From NCBI GenBank assembly GCA_029062725.1, contig JAIDPP010000015.1:1-6138 (forward strand): 6,138 nt of DNA, written 5' to 3'. How positions within the stretch are numbered: the first letter of the stretch is position 1; each line of letters begins with the position of its first letter. Of this stretch, positions 1-6,138 are shown in pieces. Under the pieces are notes generated by a model that was not told the DNA's origin, ran no database searches, and was given only the letters and a program-made list of their open reading frames with translations. Position numbers and translations under genes: made by a program. The stretch comes from Muribaculaceae bacterium. GTDB taxonomy: Bacteria > Bacteroidota > Bacteroidia > Bacteroidales > Muribaculaceae.

Positions 1-532
1 GAGCGACCTGCGCGCATACGACAACGCTATGGCCAAGGGCGACAAATCGGCAATGGCAACGGCTAAGGCAGAACTGGCGAAAAACTTCCAATTCTTCGGC
101 TACGGATATTTCGATGACGTGAAAGAGGCTATTCCTCCTGTCGGAGTCACTTTCTGGACCTTCCGCATCATGTGTTTCCTTGGAGGATATTTCCTCCTAT
201 TCTTCGTAGTGGTGCTTTTCCTTGTTTACAGAACCCGGCTTATGGAGCGGGCGGCTTGGATGCAGTGGATCGCTATGCTTTCTGTACCCCTGATGTGGGT
301 ATGCTCCGAAGCGGGTTGGGCGGTTGCCGAAGTCGGACGTCAACCCTGGACTGTGCAGGACCTTCTCCCGACAAAAGCAGCCATCTCCGAGATTCCGGCT
401 TCCTCTGTAATCGTGACCTTCTGGCTCTTCGCCGTGGTATTCACCGTGCTGCTGGTGGCCGAGGTTAGCATAATGTGCCGCCAGATCAGCAAGGAATCAA
501 AAAAGAATCTTTCACCCTCCATAAAATCATAA
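1..532 (+). CDS. cydA: Cytochrome bd quinol oxidase subunit I, C-terminal part (5' end outside the window)
   Basis: This is the C-terminal third or so of CydA, the haem-bearing subunit of cytochrome bd oxidase, which oxidises quinol and reduces O2 to water in the cytoplasmic membrane. The frame is open from the first base (first full codon at 2), so the ATG at 29 is internal. Motifs seen: FRIM at 161-172, whose Arg and Met match E. coli R391 and M393 (M393 is a haem b558 ligand), and VAEVGRQPW at 323-349, whose Glu (329-331) and Arg (338-340) match E. coli E445 and R448. There are three clear hydrophobic segments: around FLGGYFLLFFVVVLF, WMQWIAMLSVPLMWV and FWLFAVVFTVLLVAEV. The protein ends in a short charged tail. 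The Q-loop, the haem ligand His residues and the start lie outside the window. The stop at 530-532 is four bases before cydB, so the two are co-transcribed. I see no frameshift. Confidence 0.95.
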   Translation, partial: SDLRAYDNAMAKGDKSAMATAKAELAKNFQFFGYGYFDDVKEAIPPVGVTFWTFRIMCFLGGYFLLFFVVVLFLVYRTRLMERAAWMQWIAMLSVPLMWVCSEAGWAVAEVGRQPWTVQDLLPTKAAISEIPASSVIVTFWLFAVVFTVLLVAEVSIMCRQISKESKKNLSPSIKS

Positions 533-536
533 CGAC

Positions 537-1691
537 ATGACACTCGAATTTTTTCAGGCATACTGGTGGCTGATAGTCGCAGTATTGGGAGGTATCCTCG
601 TATTCCTGCTCTTCGTGCAGGGTGGACAGTCGATGATCCTTGACGCCGGCGACGACACTCGCCGCAACCTTATAGTAAACAGCATGGGAGCGAAATGGGA
701 GCTAACCTTCACTACTCTCGTCACCTTCGGAGGCGCGATGTTCGCCTCTTTCCCACTCTTCTATTCCACAAGTTTCGGAGGAGCCTACTGGCTATGGATC
801 TGCATCCTCTTCAGCTTTATCCTTCAGGCCGTGAGCTATGAATTCCGCCGCAAGAAAGGCAACATCTACGGAACGGGAACATACGATGTGTTCCTATTCA
901 TCAACGGCTGCCTCGGATGTATCCTCCTCGGCGTGGCTGTATCGATGTTCTTCTTCGGAGGAAGCTTTACCGTCAGCCGTGGTTCGCTGCTCGACGGCGC
1001 GGCTCCTGTGGTCTCCCACTGGGACAACCCCTCACACGGCTTCGAAGCCATCTTCAACTGGCGTAACCTGATCTTAGGAATCGCAGTGCTCTTCCTGGCA
1101 CGTATGCAGGCAGCCATCTACATGATGAACAACATCGTTGATGACCCCTCCTTCTTCAAGAGCCTCAAGGCAAAAGCCTTCATCAACGGCGGCATCTTCG
1201 TGGTATTCTTCCTCTGGTTCCTCGCCCTGCTTCTGACTACCGACGGATATACGGTGATCTCCGACAGCTTCCGGACCACACAGATTGAGGTGGAGCCTTA
1301 CAAATACCTTCACAACTTCCTTACGATCTGGCAGACTGCTGTGATGCTCCTCCTGGGTGTAGTGCTTGTACTATACGGCTGGGCCCGCTCATGCTTCGCA
1401 AAAAAATATACTAAAGGAATATGGTTCACAGGAATCGGGACCTTCCTTGTGGTTGTGGCGCTCTTCTGTGTGGCCGGTTACAACGACACACCTTTCTATC
1501 CTTCGCTTACCGATCCGGCAAGCTCGCTGACCATCCACAATGCCTCCTCTTCGGAGTTCACACTCAGGGTGATGTCATACGTCTCGATACTCGTTCCGTT
1601 CGTAGTGGCTTATATCGCCTACGTATGGTATTCGATGGACCGTAAGAAACTCTCCCCGAAGAGCCTCAAGAAAAGCGACCATCAGTATTGA
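537..1691 (+). CDS. cydB: Cytochrome bd quinol oxidase subunit II
   Basis: This is the second large subunit of cytochrome bd oxidase, which pairs with CydA in the membrane. It has 384 residues, the usual size. Eight or nine hydrophobic segments are visible (about residues 9-28, 58-77, 81-101, 118-141, 174-192, 215-234, 261-281, 296-314, 344-365). The best family signature is near the C-terminus, residues 320-366. There FYPSLTDPASSLTIHNASS followed by EFTLRVMSYVSILVPF parallels the PSSTMMNASLTMWDATSSQ...LTLNVMTW region of E. coli CydB. The N-terminal helix ends FVQGGQSM where proteobacterial CydB has a TDGFDMG-type motif. To my knowledge that is a Bacteroidetes trait rather than damage. The ATG at 537 sits four bases after the cydA stop, and no upstream in-frame start fits better. 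A strong terminator follows. No small cydX-like ORF is evident between the stop and that terminator. Confidence 0.95.
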   Translation: MTLEFFQAYWWLIVAVLGGILVFLLFVQGGQSMILDAGDDTRRNLIVNSMGAKWELTFTTLVTFGGAMFASFPLFYSTSFGGAYWLWICILFSFILQAVSYEFRRKKGNIYGTGTYDVFLFINGCLGCILLGVAVSMFFFGGSFTVSRGSLLDGAAPVVSHWDNPSHGFEAIFNWRNLILGIAVLFLARMQAAIYMMNNIVDDPSFFKSLKAKAFINGGIFVVFFLWFLALLLTTDGYTVISDSFRTTQIEVEPYKYLHNFLTIWQTAVMLLLGVVLVLYGWARSCFAKKYTKGIWFTGIGTFLVVVALFCVAGYNDTPFYPSLTDPASSLTIHNASSSEFTLRVMSYVSILVPFVVAYIAYVWYSMDRKKLSPKSLKKSDHQY

Positions 1692-1713
1692 TTTCCGGCC
1701 TACACGTAAATTT

Positions 1714-1747
1714 CCGTCCTTCCATTACGGGAGGGCGGTCTTTTTTT
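1714..1747 (+). terminator. Intrinsic terminator of the cydAB transcript
   Basis: A ten-pair stem is formed by CCGTCCTTCC (1714-1723) and GGGAGGGCGG (1729-1738), with two G-U pairs and a five-base loop ATTAC. It is followed by TC and a run of seven T (1741-1747). It lies 22 bases after the cydB stop, the expected place for a Rho-independent terminator of the cyd unit. Confidence 0.9.
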
Positions 1748-1749
1748 AT

Positions 1750-1757
1750 TAATTTTG
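1750..1757 (+). promoter_or_regulatory. Candidate Bacteroidetes -7 box for the CHR/folC unit
   Basis: TAATTTTG fits the Bacteroidetes sigma-ABfr -7 consensus TAnnTTTG exactly. It sits just after the cyd terminator and 41 bases before the first CHR ATG, which would give a 5' leader of about 35 bases. I see no convincing TTTG or TTG -33 element at the usual 19-21 base spacing; that region is the terminator's right arm. Either the promoter is weak or activated, or the match is partly fortuitous because the region is AT-rich. Position and the lack of any other candidate support the call. Confidence 0.5.
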
Positions 1758-1767
1758 CAGCATAATC

Positions 1768-1781
1768 GTAAAGACCTTTAC
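1768..1781 (+). promoter_or_regulatory. Dyad GTAAAG-N2-CTTTAC, possible operator
   Basis: Perfect six-base inverted half-sites, GTAAAG (1768-1773) and CTTTAC (1776-1781), are separated by AC. The outer bases TCG and CGA extend the symmetry if one C is bulged. The dyad lies 11 bases after the candidate -7 box, close to the predicted transcription start and 17 bases before the ATG at 1799. The two-base spacer is too short for an RNA hairpin loop, so it reads better as a DNA-binding site for a dimeric repressor. No regulator gene is visible in the window, so the role is inferred from geometry only. Confidence 0.35.
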
Positions 1782-1798
1782 CGAAACGGAAAAAGAGA

Positions 1799-2371
1799 AT
1801 GAACACTTCAAGCTACTGGCGTCTCTTCGCCACTTTCTTCAAGATCGGAGCCTTCACCTTCGGGGGAGGCTGGGCCATGATCTCGATCATCGAGAGAGAG
1901 ATCGTGGATAAATACCACTGGATAGAACGGGATGACTTCCTGGATCTTCTCGCCATAGCGCAGTCGATGCCCGGTATCCTGGCTGTGAACATCGCCACCT
2001 CAGTAGGCGATAAACTACGCGGGGCGAAGGGGAGCATCGTGGCCTCATTGGGAACCATACTACCTTCCTTCCTCATCATCCTGGCCATCGCCATCTTCCT
2101 CACTCCCGACATAATCAAGAACAACCGCGTGATCTCGGCCATCTTCATGGGGATACGCCCCTGCGTCGTGGCGCTCATCATCGCGCCGGTGATCACCTCG
2201 GCAAAAGCCGCCAGGCTGAAATGGAAAACGGTCTGGATTCCCTTCGTCGTGGCGCTTATGATCTCCCTCGACATGGGAGTCGTATCCAATCCTATCCTAT
2301 ACATCATTTTAGGGGCTTTGGGCGGCTTCGCGGTGTGGAAATGGTCAAGTATGAACCTCAGCAAAAAGTAA
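1799..2371 (+). CDS. chrA: CHR-family (chromate transporter) half protein, first of a pair
   Basis: This is a 190-residue membrane protein of the CHR family (Pfam Chromate_transp), the short-chain form carrying one CHR domain instead of two. Full ChrA exports chromate across the cytoplasmic membrane; short forms are encoded in pairs and need each other. Motifs seen: FFKIGAFTFGGGWAMI (residues 13-28), with the family's FGGG and the following acidic IEREIV; the AQSMPGILAVN stretch (54-64); and IFMGIRPCVVALI (115-127). Hydrophobic segments lie at about 81-101, 115-133, 145-160 and 163-180. The start at 1799 follows an A-rich leader and leaves the usual short N-terminus before the first motif. 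The next gene begins six bases after its stop. Chromate as the real substrate is unproven in a gut anaerobe; another oxyanion is possible. The family call is firm, the substrate is not. Confidence 0.9.
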   Translation: MNTSSYWRLFATFFKIGAFTFGGGWAMISIIEREIVDKYHWIERDDFLDLLAIAQSMPGILAVNIATSVGDKLRGAKGSIVASLGTILPSFLIILAIAIFLTPDIIKNNRVISAIFMGIRPCVVALIIAPVITSAKAARLKWKTVWIPFVVALMISLDMGVVSNPILYIILGALGGFAVWKWSSMNLSKK

Positions 2372-2377
2372 AAGGGT

Positions 2378-2983
2378 ATGAACTTCTATCTTAAACTGAT
2401 ATGGGCCTATCTCAAGATAGGTATCTTCGGCTTCGGAGGAGGCTACGCCATGCTTTCACTTGTGGAGAAAGCTGTGGTCGGTCCGGGTTGGATAAGTGAG
2501 ACGATGTTTACCGACATTGTGGCAATCTCGCAGATGACACCGGGGCCAATAGGCATCAATTCGGCTACATACATCGGCTATGTGGCTCCTCATGTGGCCG
2601 CTCCCGAGTTGCAGGGATGGTGGTGGGGAGTGATAGGGTCCGTACTCGCTACCCTCGCCGTGACAGTGCCTTCGTTCTTCCTGGTGCTTTACGCCTCCCA
2701 TTTCATCCGCCGTCATCAGGAAAGCGGCGCGATAAAGGCGATTTTCTCCGGACTGCGCCCGGTAGTGGTCGGCCTCATTGCCTCGGCTGCAATAATGCTT
2801 ATGAACAACGCCAACTTCAACCCACGGGGCATCTCCTGGCAGTTATGGACCAATATCGGCATCTGCGCGATCTCTTTCCTGCTGGCTTATTTCTCATTCC
2901 CTTTCGGGAAAAAGAAAGTGAAGATCCATCCTATCCTTATCATCATTATGGCAGGCTTAGCGGGGCTTATAATCTATTATTAA
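2378..2983 (+). CDS. chrA: CHR-family (chromate transporter) half protein, second of a pair
   Basis: This is a 201-residue single-domain CHR protein, paralogous to the gene just upstream and its probable heterodimer partner in the membrane. The same motif order is visible: YLKIGIFGFGGGYAML (residues 11-26), then LVEKAVV, then SQMTPGPIGINSATYIGY (51-68), then IFSGLRPVVVGLI (122-134). Compared with the first copy, it has the TPGP and INSATYIGY version where the first has MPGI and VNIATSVG. This is the kind of asymmetry expected between the N- and C-terminal halves of full-length ChrA. Hydrophobic segments lie at about 83-105, 121-142, 158-175 and 183-200. The six-base gap from the upstream stop and the 22-base gap to folC indicate one transcript. 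The start at 2378 is the only one that keeps the first motif and avoids overlap. The substrate remains uncertain. Confidence 0.9.
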   Translation: MNFYLKLIWAYLKIGIFGFGGGYAMLSLVEKAVVGPGWISETMFTDIVAISQMTPGPIGINSATYIGYVAPHVAAPELQGWWWGVIGSVLATLAVTVPSFFLVLYASHFIRRHQESGAIKAIFSGLRPVVVGLIASAAIMLMNNANFNPRGISWQLWTNIGICAISFLLAYFSFPFGKKKVKIHPILIIIMAGLAGLIIYY

Positions 2984-3005
2984 AAGGGTCTTACGGAAAA
3001 AGATT

Positions 3006-4337
3006 ATGGAAGATAAATATCAGGAATCGCTGGATTTCCTATATTCGCAGTTGCCGATGTTCTCACGTGTCGGCGCTGCGGCATATAAGCCGGGGTTGGA
3101 GAGAGTGGAGCGCCTTTCGGAATTTTACGGCCATCCGGAGAGGAGGCTACGCGCCATCCATGTGGCGGGAACCAACGGCAAAGGCTCCACATCGCATATC
3201 ATAGCCGCCGTGCTGCAGGCCGCCGGGTATAAAACGGCACTTTACACCTCCCCTCACCTTGTGGACTTCCGTGAGAGGATCAGAATAGACGGCAGAATGA
3301 TTCCAGAGGAGAAGGTGACGGAATTTGTCGATAACTTTAAGAGTCTGGGCTATCCCGGCGACAAACCCTCCTTCTTCGAACTGACAATGATTATGGCTTT
3401 CGACTGGTTCGCCAGGGAGGAGGTGGATTACGCCGTCATAGAGACCGGAATGGGAGGGCGACTCGACTCGACCAATATCCTCCGGCCAATGCTCTGCGTC
3501 ATCACCAACATATCTCCCGACCACACGCAGTTCTTAGGCCATACGCTTCCCGAGATCGCTGCTGAGAAAGCCGGCATCATCAAGGAGGGAGTGCCGGTGG
3601 TGATCGGAGAAGCGGATGAGGAAACCGAGGGGGTGTTCCATGCTAAGGCCGCGGAATGTGGCGCGCCCGTTACGGATGTCTATAAATCACCGGGAGTATG
3701 GAATTTCCGTCTCAAGGAGGATTACTCCGGATGGAGGGCATCTTCGGATATTGCCGGTGAAATAGAAACCGACCTTGCTGGTGATTATCAGCAGAAAAAC
3801 ATTCCGACCGCCTTGGCTGCCGTATCAGAGCTAATTCGCTTAGGGGTCAGGATTCCTGTGGAAGCTATAAGGGAAGGCGTTGCCAATGCAGCTTCGATGA
3901 CAGGACTCGCAGGTCGTTGGCAGATAACCTCGCGCCAACCCCTTACGATATGCGACACGGGGCACAACATCGGTGGACTTGAAATCAATATGCTGCGCCT
4001 GCGTCGCCTGAAGGAGGAGGCGCCCGAAGGGGCAAGCCTGAGGATGGTGATTGGATTTGTAGCAGACAAGGCTATCGACGATATCCTGAAACTCTTCCCC
4101 AAGGATGCGCATTATTACCTTACAAACGCTGCAATTCCCCGCGCTCTTCCAGTCAGCGAACTTTCGGATAAATTCCGGGAAGCAGGCCTGGAAGGGGTTG
4201 AATATCCGGATGTAGCGTCCGCAATTGCGGCTGTCATGGAAGACGCCTCGCCGGAGGATATCATCTATATCGGGGGCTCGACCTTCATCGTCGCAGAAGC
4301 GTTGCCCGTAATGTGCGGCGGGAAAGAGGAAAAGTAA
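3006..4337 (+). CDS. folC: Bifunctional folylpolyglutamate synthase / dihydrofolate synthase
   Basis: This is a 443-residue cytoplasmic Mur-ligase-family enzyme that adds glutamate to folates using ATP and probably also makes dihydrofolate from dihydropteroate. Motifs in order: N-terminal QLPMFSRVGAAAYKPGLERV (residues 15-34), typical of Bacteroidetes FolC; the P-loop GTNGKGS (55-61); TSPHLVDFRERI (81-92); ETGMGGRLDSTN (146-157); ITNISPDHTQFLG (166-178); EKAGIIK (187-193), with the lysine that is carbamylated in homologues; GLAGRWQ (300-306); and CDTGHNIGG (316-324), the start of the C-terminal glutamate-ligase lobe. The closing GGSTFIVAEAL (423-433) is also family-typical. Length is normal and all core residues are present. 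The ATG at 3006 gives the expected N-terminus. The gene sits 22 bases after the second CHR gene with no promoter visible between them, so it probably shares their transcript. Whether both activities are present cannot be read from sequence. Confidence 0.96.
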   Translation: MEDKYQESLDFLYSQLPMFSRVGAAAYKPGLERVERLSEFYGHPERRLRAIHVAGTNGKGSTSHIIAAVLQAAGYKTALYTSPHLVDFRERIRIDGRMIPEEKVTEFVDNFKSLGYPGDKPSFFELTMIMAFDWFAREEVDYAVIETGMGGRLDSTNILRPMLCVITNISPDHTQFLGHTLPEIAAEKAGIIKEGVPVVIGEADEETEGVFHAKAAECGAPVTDVYKSPGVWNFRLKEDYSGWRASSDIAGEIETDLAGDYQQKNIPTALAAVSELIRLGVRIPVEAIREGVANAASMTGLAGRWQITSRQPLTICDTGHNIGGLEINMLRLRRLKEEAPEGASLRMVIGFVADKAIDDILKLFPKDAHYYLTNAAIPRALPVSELSDKFREAGLEGVEYPDVASAIAAVMEDASPEDIIYIGGSTFIVAEALPVMCGGKEEK

Positions 4338-4355
4338 AAGAGCAATAATGATGAA

Positions 4356-4391
4356 GCAAAAACGGGCGCCGCGATGCAGCGCCCGTTTTGC
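4356..4391. terminator. Probable bidirectional terminator between convergent folC and rng
   Basis: AAAACGGGCGC (4359-4369) pairs perfectly with GCGCCCGTTTT (4379-4389), giving eleven pairs around a nine-base loop. An outer GC/GC pair continues the stem beyond a bulged A (4356-4357 with 4390-4391). A runs on one side and T runs on the other let the hairpin end transcripts from both directions: folC, whose stop is 18 bases upstream on the plus strand, and rng, whose stop is 24 bases away on the minus strand. It fills most of the 77-base gap between the genes. Confidence 0.88.
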
Positions 4392-4414
4392 TTTACTTTC
4401 GGGTGGTTCCGGAA

Positions 4415-6040
4415 TCAGTTTTCTTCATTGTCTCTGTTCTTAATCCTTACCCTGTTCTTGCTCTGGCTTGAATTGATGTCGCTCTCCTCCTTGAGATCCA
4501 CCTCCTTGCCCGACTGGTCGATCACACGGTATTCAAGATAGGCTAACGACTCATCGGGAACCACTTTGAATCCCCGGCCGAATTTCCTCTTCCATTTTCC
4601 GTAAAGTGAGAACATACCTTTCTTCACGTATGCTTCCACGTATGGGTGAATATAGAGGATAAATTTTTTCACCTTCAGATTGCTTACAAGATATTCGAGC
4701 TTCTCTTCAAGTTTGTCGGTGAAGAGAATCGAGGGCTGCACCTCCCCTTTTCCAAAACATGAGGGGCACGTTTCGGTAGTGGTGATGTCAAGAGCCGGAC
4801 GCACACGCTGGCGCGTGATCTGCATCAATCCGAACTTACTCAACGGGAGTATATTGTGACGCGCACGGTCGTTGGCCATTATCTCGCGCATGTGGTCATA
4901 AAGCGCCTGACGGTGTTCGGCCTTGTTCATGTCGATGAAGTCGATCACAATAATCCCTCCCATGTCCCTGAGGCGCAGCTGGCGTGCTATTTCGTCGGCG
5001 GCCTTCAGGTTGACGTCGAGAGCGTTGGTTTCCTGATCGTTGGAGGCCTTGCTGCGGTTGCCGGAGTTCACATCTATCACATGAAGGGCTTCAGTATGCT
5101 CGATGATGATGTAAGCGCCGCTCTTGAACGAAACAGTCTTTCCGAAGCTGCTCTTGATCTGACGGGTGATATTGAAATGGTCGAAAATCGGGACCTCCTT
5201 CTGATACATCTTTACGATCTCGCTGTTCTCGGGCGAGATGAGTCCGACATAATTGCGGATCTGCTCGAACGCCTCGGGGTCGTTGACATAGATATTCTCG
5301 AAAGTCGGGCTGAAAATATCCCTGATCACACTGACCATCCTCGATTCCTCCTCGAAGATAAGCGCCGGGCTCTGGCTTCTCTGAAGCTTTGCGACGGAGT
5401 CTTCCCAATATTTCACTAAGGTGCGCATCTCATGGTTGAGCTCCGCCACCCTTTTGTTTTCAGCCGAGGTTCTGACGATAACGCTGAATCCTTTCGGCTT
5501 GATGCTTCCGACAAGCTGCCTGAGCCTGATCTTCTCCTCTGTTGATTTGATTTTCTGGGAGATGGAGATCTTGTCGCCGAATGGCATCAGCACCATATAC
5601 CGGCCGGTGAATGAAATCTCAGTGGTGAGACGCGGCCCTTTCGATGATATGGGCTCCTTGGCAATCTGAACAAGAAGCTGCTGCCCCGGCTGGATAAGAT
5701 CAGAGATGGTTCCCTGCTTGGAGATGTCCGGGTCGAGCTTGAACTTGGATATATTCGGGATCTTTTTCTTATCGGCCACTGCCTCGCCAAGAAAGCGGGT
5801 GTAGCTGCTGAACTGAGGTCCCAAATCAAGATAATGAAGAAAAGCGTCCTTGTCATAGCCTACGTCGAGGAATGCCGCGTTGAGCCCGGGCATGATCTTC
5901 TTCACCTTTGCCAGATAAAGGTCACCGACGGCGTATGCAATGTTCCGGCTTTCCTTCTGGAGCGAAACAAGCCTGCCGTCTTCGAGCAACGCTATCGAGA
6001 CATCCTCCTGCTGTACATCTACTACTAATTCGCTTTTCAT
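4415..6040 (-). CDS. rng: Ribonuclease G (RNase E/G family)
   Basis: This is a 541-residue endoribonuclease that cleaves single-stranded, AU-rich RNA in rRNA maturation and mRNA decay. The order is: N-terminal MKSELVVDVQ; an S1 RNA-binding domain from about residue 37 (VGDLYLAKVKKIMPGLNAAF), with a lysine-rich insertion near 85-110; the sensor region GQQLLVQIAKEPISSKG (119-135) then PRLTTEISF; and the DNase-I-like catalytic part. Asp323 in DVNSG and Asp367 in VIDFIDM match the metal-binding D303 and D346 of E. coli RNase E. CPSC (425-428) matches the zinc-link cysteines. A small domain and a charged tail end it, with no long RNase E degradosome arm. I chose ATG at 6040 because homologues begin there. 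A longer frame from TTG at 6064 would start inside a terminator stem. No adjacent promoter is visible; the start lies only a few bases after a hairpin and T-run, which may control it. Confidence 0.96.
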   Translation of the reverse strand: MKSELVVDVQQEDVSIALLEDGRLVSLQKESRNIAYAVGDLYLAKVKKIMPGLNAAFLDVGYDKDAFLHYLDLGPQFSSYTRFLGEAVADKKKIPNISKFKLDPDISKQGTISDLIQPGQQLLVQIAKEPISSKGPRLTTEISFTGRYMVLMPFGDKISISQKIKSTEEKIRLRQLVGSIKPKGFSVIVRTSAENKRVAELNHEMRTLVKYWEDSVAKLQRSQSPALIFEEESRMVSVIRDIFSPTFENIYVNDPEAFEQIRNYVGLISPENSEIVKMYQKEVPIFDHFNITRQIKSSFGKTVSFKSGAYIIIEHTEALHVIDVNSGNRSKASNDQETNALDVNLKAADEIARQLRLRDMGGIIVIDFIDMNKAEHRQALYDHMREIMANDRARHNILPLSKFGLMQITRQRVRPALDITTTETCPSCFGKGEVQPSILFTDKLEEKLEYLVSNLKVKKFILYIHPYVEAYVKKGMFSLYGKWKRKFGRGFKVVPDESLAYLEYRVIDQSGKEVDLKEESDINSSQSKNRVRIKNRDNEEN

Positions 6041-6046
6041 GTTTTG

Positions 6047-6098
6047 ATAAATAAAAAAGAACAAACTTTCTCAGCCAGGGCCGCTCCGGTTTGTTCTT
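6047..6098 (-). terminator. Terminator-like hairpin just upstream of rng
   Basis: Read on the minus strand, AAGAACAAAC (6098-6089) pairs perfectly with GTTTGTTCTT (6066-6057) around a 22-base loop. The loop itself can fold through AGC/GCT. The stem runs into six T, then ATTTATC, the form of an intrinsic terminator. It should end transcription of a minus-strand gene beyond the window's right edge. It lies so close to rng (T-run ends about ten bases before the ATG) that it could also act as a leader attenuator with partial readthrough into rng. Terminator form is seen; the attenuator role is inferred. Confidence 0.75.
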
Positions 6099-6138
6099 AT
6101 GACTTCTGTCAGCGCATGGGCTGGAATCGCATTAGAAG
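6099..6138. other. Unassigned 40-base right edge
   Basis: No gene can be assigned. On the minus strand, one frame has a stop at 6111-6109 after nine residues (LLMRFQPMR) and another has a stop at 6134-6132; either could be the end of an upstream gene. On the plus strand, ATG at 6099 opens a frame to the edge (MTSVSAWAGIALE) that I do not recognise. In Bacteroidales an HU-family gene often precedes rng, but the residues here do not show a clear HU C-terminus. Confidence 0.3.

Noticed and set aside
29..31. ATG at 29 as the true start of a small membrane protein
   Set aside because: The frame stays open to the window's left edge and the product matches the C-terminal part of CydA, so this Met is internal.
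1813..2364. A 183-residue open frame antisense to the first CHR gene
   Set aside because: It mirrors the codon pattern of a GC-biased membrane protein gene, has no recognisable domain, and overlaps a well-supported gene completely.
2617..3204. A 195-residue plus-strand open frame bridging the second CHR gene and folC
   Set aside because: It is out of frame with both, rich in Arg, Ser and Pro as shadow frames are, and overlaps conserved motifs of both real genes.
4856..5419. A 187-residue open frame on the plus strand inside rng
   Set aside because: It is antisense to the RNase G catalytic region, whose motifs are intact, and it resembles no family I know.
6041..6064. An eight-residue N-terminal extension of rng from a TTG codon at 6064
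   Set aside because: It would begin inside the terminator stem and read through the T-run (FFFIY), while the family begins at MKSELVVDVQ.
6099..6138. The C-terminus of an HU-family protein upstream of rng
   Set aside because: Gene order in Bacteroidales makes it plausible, but none of the three minus-strand frames shows the expected PAFKPAK-like ending, so I did not call it.
6101..6138. A CTTCT/AGAAG inverted repeat at the right edge (6103-6107 with 6134-6138)
   Set aside because: Only five pairs with a mismatched interior; not distinguishable from chance.

Overview
The window looks like chromosomal DNA of a gut-type Bacteroidales bacterium, and the fairly high G+C by eye would suit the Muribaculaceae or relatives. 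Four things point there: the Bacteroidetes flavour of the cytochrome bd subunits, an RNase G beginning MKSELVVDVQ, a -7 box of the TAnnTTTG type, and A-rich rather than classical Shine-Dalgarno leaders. The genus is inference. Nearly all of the window is coding or explained by short intergenic control elements. I see no mobile element, CRISPR array, rRNA or tRNA.

Layout. (1) Positions 1-1691 hold the 3' end of cydA and a complete cydB, four bases apart, encoding the two large subunits of cytochrome bd quinol oxidase. The unit closes with a strong intrinsic terminator at 1714-1747. (2) A candidate promoter (TAATTTTG, 1750-1757) and a short dyad (1768-1781) precede a three-gene plus-strand unit: two half-size CHR-family (chromate transporter) proteins at 1799-2371 and 2378-2983, then folC at 3006-4337. 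(3) A GC-rich hairpin at 4356-4391 lies between convergent folC and rng and probably terminates both. (4) rng, encoding RNase G, occupies 4415-6040 on the minus strand. (5) From 6041 to the end there is a second terminator-like hairpin on the minus strand immediately in front of rng, then about 40 bases I cannot assign.

How the genes work together. CydAB is a membrane enzyme reducing O2 with quinol. The CHR pair should assemble as a heterodimeric anion exporter equivalent to one full-length ChrA. FolC polyglutamylates folates and RNase G processes RNA. These are separate housekeeping or stress functions with no obvious shared pathway. The part most worth a second look is regulatory: the compact terminator-promoter-dyad segment before the CHR/folC unit, and the hairpin abutting the rng start, which leaves no room for a promoter next to the gene. 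I found no convincing novel multi-gene system.
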